From a bacterium (GTDB taxonomy: Bacteria > Desulfobacterota > GWC2-55-46), in contig DAIDBB010000118.1 of the NCBI GenBank assembly GCA_027310325.1, positions 1-8,345 of the forward strand: a stretch of 8,345 nucleotides of DNA, in the 5' to 3' direction. Below, in pieces: positions 1 to 5,986 of this stretch (position 1 is its first letter; the number at the start of each line of letters is the position of its first letter). Under the pieces are notes generated by a model that was given only the letters and a program-made list of their open reading frames with translations, ran no database searches and was not told where the DNA came from. The position numbers were made by a program, and so were the translations under genes.

Positions 1-645
1 GTCGAAGGTATAGACCCGCCGTCCCGCGATCTCATATGTCATTTTCCTGGTCTTATCTGTCTTGAGGCTTAAGCACATCGCCTTAACGAGGTCCTTTACG
101 AACACCGGCTGCATCCTATTCCTGCCGTTTCCAGGCACAAAAATAACGGGAAAGGCCCTGATAAGGCGGGCGAAGAGGTTGGTAAACCTGTCTTCCTTGC
201 CGAATATTACCGAGGGCCTGAAGATCGTATACTCAAGTCCCGACCTTCTTATTATCTCCTCGGCCTCCCACTTTGTCCTGTGATAGGCGCTTTTAGCGTT
301 CTCGCGTGTCCCAAGGGCGCTTATATGCAGGTACCTTTTTACGCCTTTTCTCGCGCAGGCCTCGACTACGTTACGTGTGCCTTCGACGTGGACGGACCTG
401 AATGTCGCTTCCTTCGATTGGACGAGTATGCCTACAAGATGGATGACGGCAACGATGTCGCCGCTTAAGGCGTTGATGACGGACGCGGGGTCGGATATAT
501 CGCCAGAGACGAGTTCGCAGCCCGCTTCAAGAAGCTCACTTGCCCTTCGCTGGTCCCTTACAAGGCAGCGGACCCTGAAGTCCTTCTTAAGCTCTCTTAC
601 GAGGTTCCTTCCGACGAAGCCGGTTCCGCCGGTGACGAGCATCAT
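1..645 (-). CDS. Atypical SDR, NDUFA9/NmrA-like NAD(P)-binding protein (3' end off window)
   Basis: The reading frame is open from the ATG at 645 to the left edge, giving 215 residues without a stop; the C-terminus lies outside the window. The N-terminus has the Rossmann signature TGGTGFVG (residues 5-12, GxxGxxG). Ser109 (HISALG) and Y121-x3-K125 (YHRTK) match the SDR catalytic residues, and RPSVIFG (143-149) is typical of NAD-dependent epimerase/NmrA-like proteins. It most resembles the 'complex I NDUFA9 subunit family' of atypical SDRs, about 300 residues long, which bind NAD(P)H and whose bacterial substrate is generally unknown. Arg30 at the end of the second strand is compatible with NADP(H). 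The start overlaps the stop of the response regulator as ATGA; a second Met follows at 642. There is no convincing ribosome binding site, so translation is probably coupled. A sugar-nucleotide epimerase is less likely but possible without the C-terminal half. Confidence 0.85.
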   Translation of the reverse strand, partial: MMLVTGGTGFVGRNLVRELKKDFRVRCLVRDQRRASELLEAGCELVSGDISDPASVINALSGDIVAVIHLVGILVQSKEATFRSVHVEGTRNVVEACARKGVKRYLHISALGTRENAKSAYHRTKWEAEEIIRRSGLEYTIFRPSVIFGKEDRFTNLFARLIRAFPVIFVPGNGRNRMQPVFVKDLVKAMCLSLKTDKTRKMTYEIAGRRVYTFD

Positions 646-1004
646 GATTTTTTGCCGAGAATGTCTCTTATGGTCTGCTTTAGCTCGGTCAGGTCGGACG
701 ATTTTATTATGTACGCGTCCGACGCCCATGTGCCGAATTCATGTTTGTAGTGGGGGTATGCGGTGCAGAGTATGACCGGGAGTTCCTTCCATTTCTCCTT
801 GACCCTGCGTAACACCTCGATGCCGTCCATTCCGGGCATCTTGATATCAAGAAGAACTAGGTCTATGCCGCCGTTTTTGAGCTTTTCAAGCGATTCCTCT
901 CCCGAAGCGGCGAGCTCGACGTCCCAGCCCTCGTCTTCAAGCTCTTCCTTATAGAGGAGCCTCAGGCCTTCTTCGTCATCGACAACCAGAATCCGCTTTT
1001 TCAT
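642..1004 (-). CDS. Single-domain response regulator (CheY-like receiver)
   Basis: This is a 120-residue stand-alone receiver domain with no output domain. It begins MKKRILVVDDEEG and has the acidic pair Asp9/Asp10, the phospho-acceptor Asp53 in LLDIKMPGMDG, Thr81 in CTAY, and Lys101 in YIIKSSD. All receiver catalytic residues are therefore present. Such proteins act by protein-protein contact or as phosphorelay intermediates; no histidine kinase is in the window, so its partner is unknown. I chose the ATG at 1004 because GGGG (1015-1012) lies 7 bases upstream; an in-frame TTG at 1010 would add two residues but leaves almost no spacing. The gene has its own extended -10 promoter and a leader of about 120 bases, and its stop overlaps the start of the downstream SDR. 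Confidence 0.92.
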   Translation of the reverse strand: MKKRILVVDDEEGLRLLYKEELEDEGWDVELAASGEESLEKLKNGGIDLVLLDIKMPGMDGIEVLRRVKEKWKELPVILCTAYPHYKHEFGTWASDAYIIKSSDLTELKQTIRDILGKKS

Positions 1005-1011
1005 AATCAAA

Positions 1012-1015
1012 CCCC
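1012..1015 (-). promoter_or_regulatory. Ribosome binding site deciding the response-regulator start
   Basis: On the minus strand the sequence reads TTATCGGGGTTTGATTATG. The GGGG run is 7 bases before the ATG at 1004 but only 1 base before the alternative TTG at 1010. This favours the ATG and a 120-residue protein. Confidence 0.6.
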
Positions 1016-1035
1016 GATAAGCGACGTCAACTTTT

Positions 1036-1114
1036 GGCAGCCCGGCCTTCTAAAACATATATTTTTGAAGATGTATTGCGACTCCCTTGAAATGAGCCGG
1101 AGAGGAAACCCGGC
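1036..1114 (-). promoter_or_regulatory. Structured leader with competing GC-rich stems
   Basis: In the presumed 5' leader of the response-regulator mRNA, GCCGG (1114-1110) can pair with CCGGC (1100-1096) around a 9-base loop. A second GCCGG (1046-1042), about 50 bases later, can pair with the same CCGGC, giving a mutually exclusive structure. The second copy lies roughly 27 bases before the Shine-Dalgarno-like GGGG. No T-run follows either stem, so a simple terminator is not supported. I recognise no known riboswitch class. Formation of these structures is inferred from base complementarity only. Confidence 0.3.
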
Positions 1115-1132
1115 GTATTCGTATCATCGTTT

Positions 1133-1141
1133 ATTATAGCA
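1133..1141 (-). promoter_or_regulatory. Extended -10 promoter for the response regulator
   Basis: The minus strand reads TGCTATAAT, a perfect TGn extended -10 followed by consensus TATAAT (1138-1133). No good -35 is seen at 16-18 bases; TGGACG, 20 bases upstream, is only a partial match. Extended -10 promoters often do without a -35. Transcription would start near 1126, leaving a leader of about 120 bases before the ATG at 1004. This suggests the response regulator and SDR form their own unit rather than depending only on galT read-through. Confidence 0.55.
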
Positions 1142-1190
1142 TATTCCCTGAAAACTTCCGTCCAGACGCGCACTTAGAAAATTGCCGCTG

Positions 1191-2189
1191 CTAGACCTTT
1201 GCGTCCCTCAGGAACTTGGCGGCCTCTTCCGGTGGTGTAGGGTTTATGTAGAAACCCGACCCCCATTCAAAGCCGGCCATCCTTGTAAGCTTCGGCATAA
1301 GTTCGAAATGCCAATGGTAGAACTGGGTGGCGCCGTCTTTCATGGGAGCGGCATGAAGTATGAAATTATAGGGCGGATAGTTTAAGACCTTATCCATCCT
1401 CCTTAACACATCTGAAAATATCATCGACAGGTTTTCGTAGTGGTGCTTCTGGCAGTTTTCAAAATTCGATTCATGGACCTTCGGCAGTATCCATATCTCG
1501 AAAGGGGATTTCGGCGCATACGGAGATACCGCTATGAAATCGCGGTTCTCGGCCACTATCCGCACCCCCTGCAGCGTCTCCTGCCGTATGATGTCGCAGA
1601 AGATGCATCTTTCCTTGAAGTTATAATACTCGAGGGCCCCGTCCAGTTCCTCGGACACCCGCTTGGGTATGATCGGGAGAGCTATAAGCTGCGAATGGGT
1701 ATGCTCAAGAGAGGCGCCGGCGGCCTCGCCGTGGTTCTTGAATATCAGGATATAACGGAGCCTCATGTCCTTCTTAAGGTCGATTATCCGGTCCCTGTAG
1801 GCCCACAGGACCTCCTCGAACTGGCCGGGCGTCATATGGGAGAGCGTATCCTTGTGGTCCGGAGACTCTATTATGACTTCATGGGCCCCGACCCCGTTCA
1901 TCTTGTCGTAGACGCCATCGCCCTCCCGGTTAAGGTCCCCTTCGACCTTTAGGGCCGGATACTTGTTCGGCACCACCCGTATATGCCATCCGGGGCTGTT
2001 CGCTACACCCCCGTTCTTACGGTAGGCAAGCACTTCATTGGGCGTTTTGGATTCATTCCCGGGGCAGAACGGACAAAATCCGGCCTTTGAAGGGGCCTGG
2101 TAGGATTCAAACTCCGAGGGGCGTTTGCCTCGTTCGGTTGAAATGATCACCCACCTTCCGACTATAGGGTCTTTTCTGAGTTCAGGCAT
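1191..2189 (-). CDS. galT: GalT-family nucleotidylyltransferase (galactose-1-P uridylyltransferase or ADP-glucose phosphorylase-like)
   Basis: This is a 332-residue HIT-superfamily enzyme of the GalT family, which transfers a nucleotidyl group through a covalent histidine intermediate and usually serves the Leloir galactose pathway in the cytoplasm. Two half-domains are visible. The first has CPFC (Cys39, Cys42), His112 and the active-site EHTHSQ, with His163 the likely zinc ligand and His165 the likely nucleophile. The second has CIFC (Cys195, Cys198), His239 and FYHWH (His292, His294), giving a second probable metal site. The active site reads HTHSQ rather than the HPHGQ of E. coli GalT, a pattern I associate with the branch containing plant ADP-glucose phosphorylase. 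The substrate is therefore uncertain, and the gene symbol reflects the family. AGAAGG sits 5 bases before the ATG. No other gal gene is near. Confidence 0.9.
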   Translation of the reverse strand: MPELRKDPIVGRWVIISTERGKRPSEFESYQAPSKAGFCPFCPGNESKTPNEVLAYRKNGGVANSPGWHIRVVPNKYPALKVEGDLNREGDGVYDKMNGVGAHEVIIESPDHKDTLSHMTPGQFEEVLWAYRDRIIDLKKDMRLRYILIFKNHGEAAGASLEHTHSQLIALPIIPKRVSEELDGALEYYNFKERCIFCDIIRQETLQGVRIVAENRDFIAVSPYAPKSPFEIWILPKVHESNFENCQKHHYENLSMIFSDVLRRMDKVLNYPPYNFILHAAPMKDGATQFYHWHFELMPKLTRMAGFEWGSGFYINPTPPEEAAKFLRDAKV

Positions 2190-2194
2190 ATCGA

Positions 2195-2212
2195 CCTTCT
2201 GTTGCCATTATA
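2195..2212 (-). promoter_or_regulatory. galT -10 element and ribosome binding site
   Basis: The minus strand has a consensus TATAAT (2212-2207). AGAAGG (2200-2195) follows, 5 bases before the galT ATG. No convincing -35 sits at 16-18 bases upstream (TATCTC at 17). Transcription from this -10 would begin around 2200 and give a very short leader starting at the ribosome binding site itself. The -10 assignment is tentative; the ribosome binding site is strong. Confidence 0.45.
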
Positions 2213-2246
2213 AAAGAATGGGCGCGGGTGAGATAAAAATTCCAAA

Positions 2247-2273
2247 AAGAGACCGGCTATGACCGGGGGTTGG
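2247..2273 (-). terminator. Possible weak terminator after dksA
   Basis: Just past the dksA stop the minus strand reads CCGG-TCATAG-CCGG followed by TCTCTTTTT. The stem is only 4 base pairs, although a T-run follows as in an intrinsic terminator. Termination is likely to be partial at best, and galT may also be reached by read-through. This is a low-confidence call. Confidence 0.25.
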
Positions 2274-2645
2274 CTAAACGTTATTCCTGCTTTTTTCCTG
2301 CTCTTCCTCTTCCTTTTTACAATCTATGCAGCAGGTCGTCACGGGCCTGGCCTCAAGCCTTTTCTCGGATATCTCTTCGCCGCAAAGCTCGCATATGCCG
2401 TAAGTGCCGTCGTCGATCCTTTTAAGGGCCTCCTGGACCTTTGAAATGAGCTTTCGTTCGCGGTCCTTGACCCTCAAAAGGAAATTCCTGTCGGTCTCAT
2501 GGGACGCCCGGTCGGTCGGGTCCGGGAAATTATCGTCCGGAGTGCCGCTGCTCATCCCGCTTACAGCCTTTTCCGCGCTATACCGGAGTTCTTCAAGCTT
2601 TCCGTTGAGTAGCGTTCTAAAATGCTCGAGCCTATCCTTCTCCAT
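2274..2645 (-). CDS. dksA: DksA/TraR-family zinc-finger transcription factor
   Basis: This 123-residue protein has the DksA layout: an N-terminal coiled-coil arm, then a C4 zinc finger. The arm tip carries FPDPTDRAS (40-48); Asp42, Asp45 and Ala47 correspond to the E. coli DksA tip residues Asp71, Asp74 and Ala76, which are needed for action in the RNA polymerase secondary channel. The finger uses Cys85 and Cys88 (CELC) with Cys105 or Cys106 and Cys109 (TCCIDC). DksA works with (p)ppGpp to repress rRNA promoters and activate some biosynthetic ones. Retained tip acidic residues argue for a functional DksA rather than a degenerate TraR-like protein, though it is about 28 residues shorter than E. 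coli DksA, mainly at the N-terminus. The C-terminus is charged (KEEEEQEKSRNNV). No Shine-Dalgarno precedes the ATG, and a promoter lies almost directly on it. Confidence 0.92.
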   Translation of the reverse strand: MEKDRLEHFRTLLNGKLEELRYSAEKAVSGMSSGTPDDNFPDPTDRASHETDRNFLLRVKDRERKLISKVQEALKRIDDGTYGICELCGEEISEKRLEARPVTTCCIDCKKEEEEQEKSRNNV

Positions 2646-2653
2646 ATCTTTTT

Positions 2654-2683
2654 AGTATAACCGAAAAATATGGATTGTGTAAA
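2654..2683 (-). promoter_or_regulatory. Sigma70-type promoter abutting the dksA start codon
   Basis: The minus strand has TTTACA (2683-2678), an 18-base spacer and TATACT (2659-2654), each box matching consensus at 5 of 6 positions. Only 8 bases (AAAAAGAT) separate the -10 from the ATG at 2645, so transcription would start at or within about two bases of the start codon. The mRNA would be leaderless or nearly so. No Shine-Dalgarno motif is seen. Confidence 0.55.
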
Positions 2684-2711
2684 TGATAAATTTAAAGTCC
2701 CGCGGGCGCGC

Positions 2712-3188
2712 CTAATCTCTGAAGAAGGTCCCGCTCTTTCCTCCGGTCTTCCTTACAAGCCTCATATCGGTCAACGTCATGCCCTTGTCAACGGCCTTGC
2801 ACATGTCATAGATAGTGAGCGCGGCAACAGATACGGCCGTGAGCGCCTCCATCTCGACTCCCGTCTTGGACGAGACCCTGGCGGTGGCGGTTATGTCGAT
2901 GCACGGGACGTCCTTCAGCGGTTCGAACTCGACCTCGACGCTTGTAATATTAAGCGGGTGGCAAAGCGGTATCAACTCTCCTGTCTTCTTGGCCGCGAGT
3001 ATCCCGGCCACCCTTGCGACCCCGAGCACGTCGCCTTTTTTGACCTCATTGGCGAGTATTAGCTCGAGGGTCTCCATCTTCATGAGGACGCGGCCTTTTG
3101 CGACCGCCTCCCTTTCCGTCACTTCCTTCGCCGTTACATCTACCATCCTTGCTTTGCCGCGTTCATCTATGTGCGTAAGACCCATCAT
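2712..3188 (-). CDS. moaC: Cyclic pyranopterin monophosphate synthase MoaC
   Basis: MoaC acts with MoaA in the first step of molybdenum cofactor synthesis, converting the MoaA product (3',8-cyclo-GTP) to cyclic pyranopterin monophosphate in the cytoplasm. The 158-residue protein is normal length and aligns almost position-for-position with E. coli MoaC. Conserved blocks are MVDVTAKEVTEREAVAKG (15-32), ELIPLCHPL (71-79), GVEMEALTAV (110-119) and RKTGGKSG (146-153). Residues at the known active-site positions are kept: Lys51, His77, Glu112, Glu114, Asp128 and Lys131. The start reads ATGATG; GAGG (3194-3191) is 2 bases from the first ATG and 5 from the second at 3185, so the second may be used. 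It begins 19 bases after the upstream gene and is probably cotranscribed with it. No other moa, moe or mog gene is in the window. Confidence 0.97.
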   Translation of the reverse strand: MMGLTHIDERGKARMVDVTAKEVTEREAVAKGRVLMKMETLELILANEVKKGDVLGVARVAGILAAKKTGELIPLCHPLNITSVEVEFEPLKDVPCIDITATARVSSKTGVEMEALTAVSVAALTIYDMCKAVDKGMTLTDMRLVRKTGGKSGTFFRD

Positions 3189-3207
3189 GCCCTCTTTTTA
3201 TTCCGTT

Positions 3208-4782
3208 TTATGTGCCGGGAGCCTCGACAATATGGCCGTTCGTTATGGTAAGTATAAAGAGTTTTTTCACGGCCTCCCTGTTCGGCCCGAACGAGAGGAC
3301 GCCGGTTGCCACCTGGAAATCCCTTATGCCGTTAAGTTTCCGTCTCAACGCTTCCCTGTCCGGAGCGCCGGACTTGCCCTCCGCGGCTGCGATCAGGACC
3401 GTGGCCGCGTCATAGGCCTGGGCCTCGATGACCCCGGGGTCCCTCCCGTAGACGCTCCTGAACCTCCTGGTAAATTCCGCAGACCCCGGCCTGGCGCTTC
3501 CCGGAAAGAACCCGTCCACGAACACCGCGCCCTCGACGTCCTTGCCGGCCTGTTCAATAAGCTTCGGTGAATTCCAGCCGTTAGACCCGAGGAGCTGTAC
3601 TCCCTTTATGTTATAGTATCCAAGGTATGGCGCTATGAGGCTAACAGTATCGTAGAAATCGGGTATATACAGGGCGTCAATATTTACCGTAGGATTATAC
3701 TCCTTCACGCGCCTCCGACCGTCCTTGTGCTCCTTGACCTGGATGCCGAAAAGACGTTTTATCTCGGCGCTGAAATCGGTATTGCCCTGCTCGTACGGGA
3801 CCACTCTAATGACCTCCGCCCCGCGCTTTTTGACCTCTATCTCAAAAAGCTTCGCCAGTTCGCTTCCATAATTGTTCCGGGGATAAAGTATGCCGAACCT
3901 TTTGCGTCCAAGCTGCCTCGTCGAGTAATCCGCCAGGGATGCAGCCTGCGCGCCGGGGACAAGGAAATTCCTGAAGACGTAATCTCCCGCGCCGGTCACG
4001 TTTTCTCTCTGCGACAGCGTTATCACAGGGATCTTTTTTTTCTGCGCCGAGTTCGCCGCCTCAAAAGCCGTCGAGCTTATGAGCGGCCCCACAAGGCCCG
4101 CCACATTGAGGTCGCCTGAAAGCTCATTCACCGCGTTTGTCGCCGAAACCGGGTCCGCCCCCACGTTTCTTACTATCACCTCGGCCTTCTGCCCGTCGCC
4201 GAAGACCCCTGCGGCCAGAAGTATCCCCTTTAAAGCGTCCTCCCCGAACTGGGCATAGTCGCCCTTTAAGGGCAGGAGCGCGCCTATGGCGATAGCGCCG
4301 GCGTAAGGAGCGCCGGCGAAGGTATTGACCGAATCGATGTCCCTAATGAGCCTTTCGGCCCTGGCCCTTAATGACAACGTGGCGTTACCGTCGGACGATA
4401 TGGGCTCGAGGATGACCCTGGCGTCCCTGAGCCTCCCTTCCATGTACCAGAGCCGTCCGAGCTCATACATGGAGTCTGCCTTGAACCTGCTTGACGGAAA
4501 ATCCTCGATTACCTTCTGAAAGGACCTCTCCGCCCGCTCGAAGTCCTTTCCCGCCATATAGATGCGCCCAAGCCTTAAAAGGGCCTCGTCTACGGAATCT
4601 CCACGCGGGTTTCTTTCGACGTAGTTCTCCAGTTCTTCCACGGTATTGGCGTCGGGGCCCCTGGTGTCAAGGGTTTCGAATATCCTAAGGAGCTCATCGC
4701 TTTTCCCGAAGGAGAAGAAGCCAGCGTACGAGACCGATGACATGAGGAAAAGGGCCAGAAAGGCCGGAAGTATCTTTTTCAT
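3208..4782 (-). CDS. Periplasmic LpoA-like protein: TPR region plus type I periplasmic-binding fold
   Basis: This 524-residue exported protein starts with a signal peptide: MKK, a hydrophobic core, then SYA|G with likely signal-peptidase I cleavage after Ala20. There is no lipobox cysteine. Residues about 45-125 look like TPR helices (for example AGKDFERAERSFQKVIEDFP). Residues about 165-515 match the Peripla_BP_6 / leucine-binding fold (IGALLPLKGDYAQFGEDALK near the start; later QAYDAATVLIAAAEG). TPR plus this fold is the architecture of LpoA and of proteins annotated 'penicillin-binding protein activator', which stimulate peptidoglycan synthases; E. coli LpoA is an outer-membrane lipoprotein. 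The alternative is a substrate-binding protein for amino acids, but no ABC transporter genes are adjacent and solute-binding proteins normally lack TPRs. The ATG overlaps the dnaJ stop (ATGA); AAGGA (4796-4792) lies 9 bases upstream inside dnaJ. Confidence 0.85.
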   Translation of the reverse strand: MKKILPAFLALFLMSSVSYAGFFSFGKSDELLRIFETLDTRGPDANTVEELENYVERNPRGDSVDEALLRLGRIYMAGKDFERAERSFQKVIEDFPSSRFKADSMYELGRLWYMEGRLRDARVILEPISSDGNATLSLRARAERLIRDIDSVNTFAGAPYAGAIAIGALLPLKGDYAQFGEDALKGILLAAGVFGDGQKAEVIVRNVGADPVSATNAVNELSGDLNVAGLVGPLISSTAFEAANSAQKKKIPVITLSQRENVTGAGDYVFRNFLVPGAQAASLADYSTRQLGRKRFGILYPRNNYGSELAKLFEIEVKKRGAEVIRVVPYEQGNTDFSAEIKRLFGIQVKEHKDGRRRVKEYNPTVNIDALYIPDFYDTVSLIAPYLGYYNIKGVQLLGSNGWNSPKLIEQAGKDVEGAVFVDGFFPGSARPGSAEFTRRFRSVYGRDPGVIEAQAYDAATVLIAAAEGKSGAPDREALRRKLNGIRDFQVATGVLSFGPNREAVKKLFILTITNGHIVEAPGT

Positions 4783-5879
4783 TCAAACATTTCCTTGACC
4801 TTGGAGAAAAAGTTCTTTCTTAAGGGCGTCGTATCCTCTCCGCTTATGCTGGCGAATTCTTCAAGTAGTTCACGCTGCCTTTTGTTGATCTTAGCGGGGG
4901 TCTCGACCCTTATAATCACCTGGGCGTTTCCTAATCTCCCGGTCTGGAGCGAAGCTATGCCCTTACCCTTAAGGCGGAGCACCTTGCCGGACTGCGTGCC
5001 CGGAGGGACCTTGAGTTTTACCCGGCCCTCCAGGGTCGGGACCTCTATCTCGGCGCCAAGCGCGGCCTGGGTGAAACTGATCGGGACATCGAGAATAACG
5101 TCGTCGTTTTCTCTCCTGAAAAGGGGATGCGGCGCGACGTTTATGAATATGTACAGGTCTCCGGGTCTTCCTCCCCTCTCGCCCGGCTCACCTTCGCCGG
5201 GTATGCGAAGCCTTGAACCGGTGTCCACGCCGTGGGGTATCTTTACCGTCATTTTCTTTGACGTCCGTACCGTTCCCGCTCCCCTGCAATCGCCGCACGG
5301 GTCTTTTATGACGCTTCCCGCGCCGCGGCAAACTGAACATGGCCTTGAGATGCTGAAAAAGCCCTGCTGGTACCTTACTTGACCGGCCCCCTTGCATGTC
5401 TGGCAGACGGTGCGAGACGTGCCGGGCCGTGCCCCTGTGCCCTTGCAGGTCTCGCAGTTCGCGGTCTTCGGGATGTTTACAGTCTTTTCAGCCCCGAAGG
5501 CGGCCTCCTCGAAGGTTATTTCCATGTCGTACCTTAGATCGGCTCCCCGCTCGGGCGCGGCCTGCCGTCTTCCTGCTCCGAAAAAGTCCGAAAAGACCTC
5601 GCCGAAAAGGTCCTGAAAGTCAGCCCCGAAGTTCGCGTCCCTGTAACCGCCGGGGGCCGTACCCACATAGCCGAAGCGGTCGTACTGCGCCCTTTTCTCG
5701 GGGTCTTTAAGGGCGTCATAAGCCTCGTTTATGAGCTTGAACTTCTCTTCTACCTCTTTATCCCCGTGGTGCTTGTCGGGATGGAGCTCCTGCGCGAGCT
5801 TTCTGTAGGCCCTTTTTATCTCGTCGTCGCCGGCCCCGCGCTCCACTCCCAGTATCTTGTAATAGTCCTTCTGGTCCAT
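4779..5879 (-). CDS. dnaJ: Chaperone protein DnaJ (type I, full domain set)
   Basis: DnaJ delivers unfolded substrates to DnaK and stimulates its ATPase through the J-domain. The 366 residues contain the whole type I layout. The J-domain (about 5-70) has YYKILGV and the catalytic HPD at 33-35, and is followed by a Gly/Phe-rich linker (about 71-103). Four CxxCxGxG zinc repeats lie at Cys142/145, Cys159/162, Cys181/184 and Cys195/198. C-terminal substrate-binding domains follow (VKIPHGVDTGSRLRIPGEG, then VPPGTQSGKVLRLKGKG). Length is normal. It follows grpE with a 107-base gap and no dnaK between them. The nearest Shine-Dalgarno-like run (AAGGGCGG, 5899-5892) ends 12 bases from the ATG, which is long; no earlier in-frame start exists because TAA occurs at 5900-5898. 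The stop overlaps the start of the downstream LpoA-like gene. Confidence 0.98.
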   Translation of the reverse strand: MDQKDYYKILGVERGAGDDEIKRAYRKLAQELHPDKHHGDKEVEEKFKLINEAYDALKDPEKRAQYDRFGYVGTAPGGYRDANFGADFQDLFGEVFSDFFGAGRRQAAPERGADLRYDMEITFEEAAFGAEKTVNIPKTANCETCKGTGARPGTSRTVCQTCKGAGQVRYQQGFFSISRPCSVCRGAGSVIKDPCGDCRGAGTVRTSKKMTVKIPHGVDTGSRLRIPGEGEPGERGGRPGDLYIFINVAPHPLFRRENDDVILDVPISFTQAALGAEIEVPTLEGRVKLKVPPGTQSGKVLRLKGKGIASLQTGRLGNAQVIIRVETPAKINKRQRELLEEFASISGEDTTPLRKNFFSKVKEMFE

Positions 5880-5908
5880 AAATGAAAAATACCGCCCTTA
5901 TCTTTATT

Positions 5909-5951
5909 GGCCGGGATCAAGCCCGGTTGAAAAACCCATGAAATGACGGGT
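5909..5951. repeat. Pair of small inverted repeats in the grpE-dnaJ gap (possibly a degraded intergenic repeat)
   Basis: On the plus strand, CCGGG (5911-5915) and CCCGG (5922-5926) form a 5-bp stem with loop ATCAAG. A second, weaker pair, ACCC (5934-5937) and GGGT (5948-5951), follows. The segment resembles the general style of REP-like palindromic intergenic elements (CCGGGCTTGATCCCGG on the minus strand), but this likeness is from memory and only one copy is present in the window. It could instead be an mRNA-processing or stability structure in the grpE-dnaJ transcript. No T-run follows on the minus strand, so it is not a standard terminator. Confidence 0.35.
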
Positions 5952-5986
5952 ATCCGAAAACGGCGAGATGCGTACGCTTCTTCGGG

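Noticed and set aside
642..1010. TTG at 1010 as the response-regulator start
   Set aside because: It leaves only one base after the GGGG ribosome binding site, while ATG at 1004 has 7-base spacing and begins exactly at the family's usual N-terminus.
1141..1190. Terminator after galT
   Set aside because: CGTC-TG-GACG could form only a strained 4-bp hairpin with a 2-base loop, and GAAGTTTTC is not a proper T-tract.
1440..1952. 170-residue open frame on the plus strand
   Set aside because: It is antisense to the GalT-family gene, has no known motif and no supported ribosome binding site or promoter.
2700..2711. CCCGCGGG palindrome just after the moaC stop, as a terminator
   Set aside because: It is a perfect 8-base palindrome with no loop, and the following ACTTTAAATTT is not a clean T-run.
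2815..3570. 251-residue open frame on the plus strand
   Set aside because: It lies antisense across moaC and the LpoA-like gene, both of which have clear family motifs; the translation shows no recognisable domain and is a shadow frame.
4795..5382. 195-residue open frame on the plus strand
   Set aside because: It is antisense to dnaJ, which has all expected domains; low-complexity Ser/Pro/Leu composition is typical of a shadow frame.
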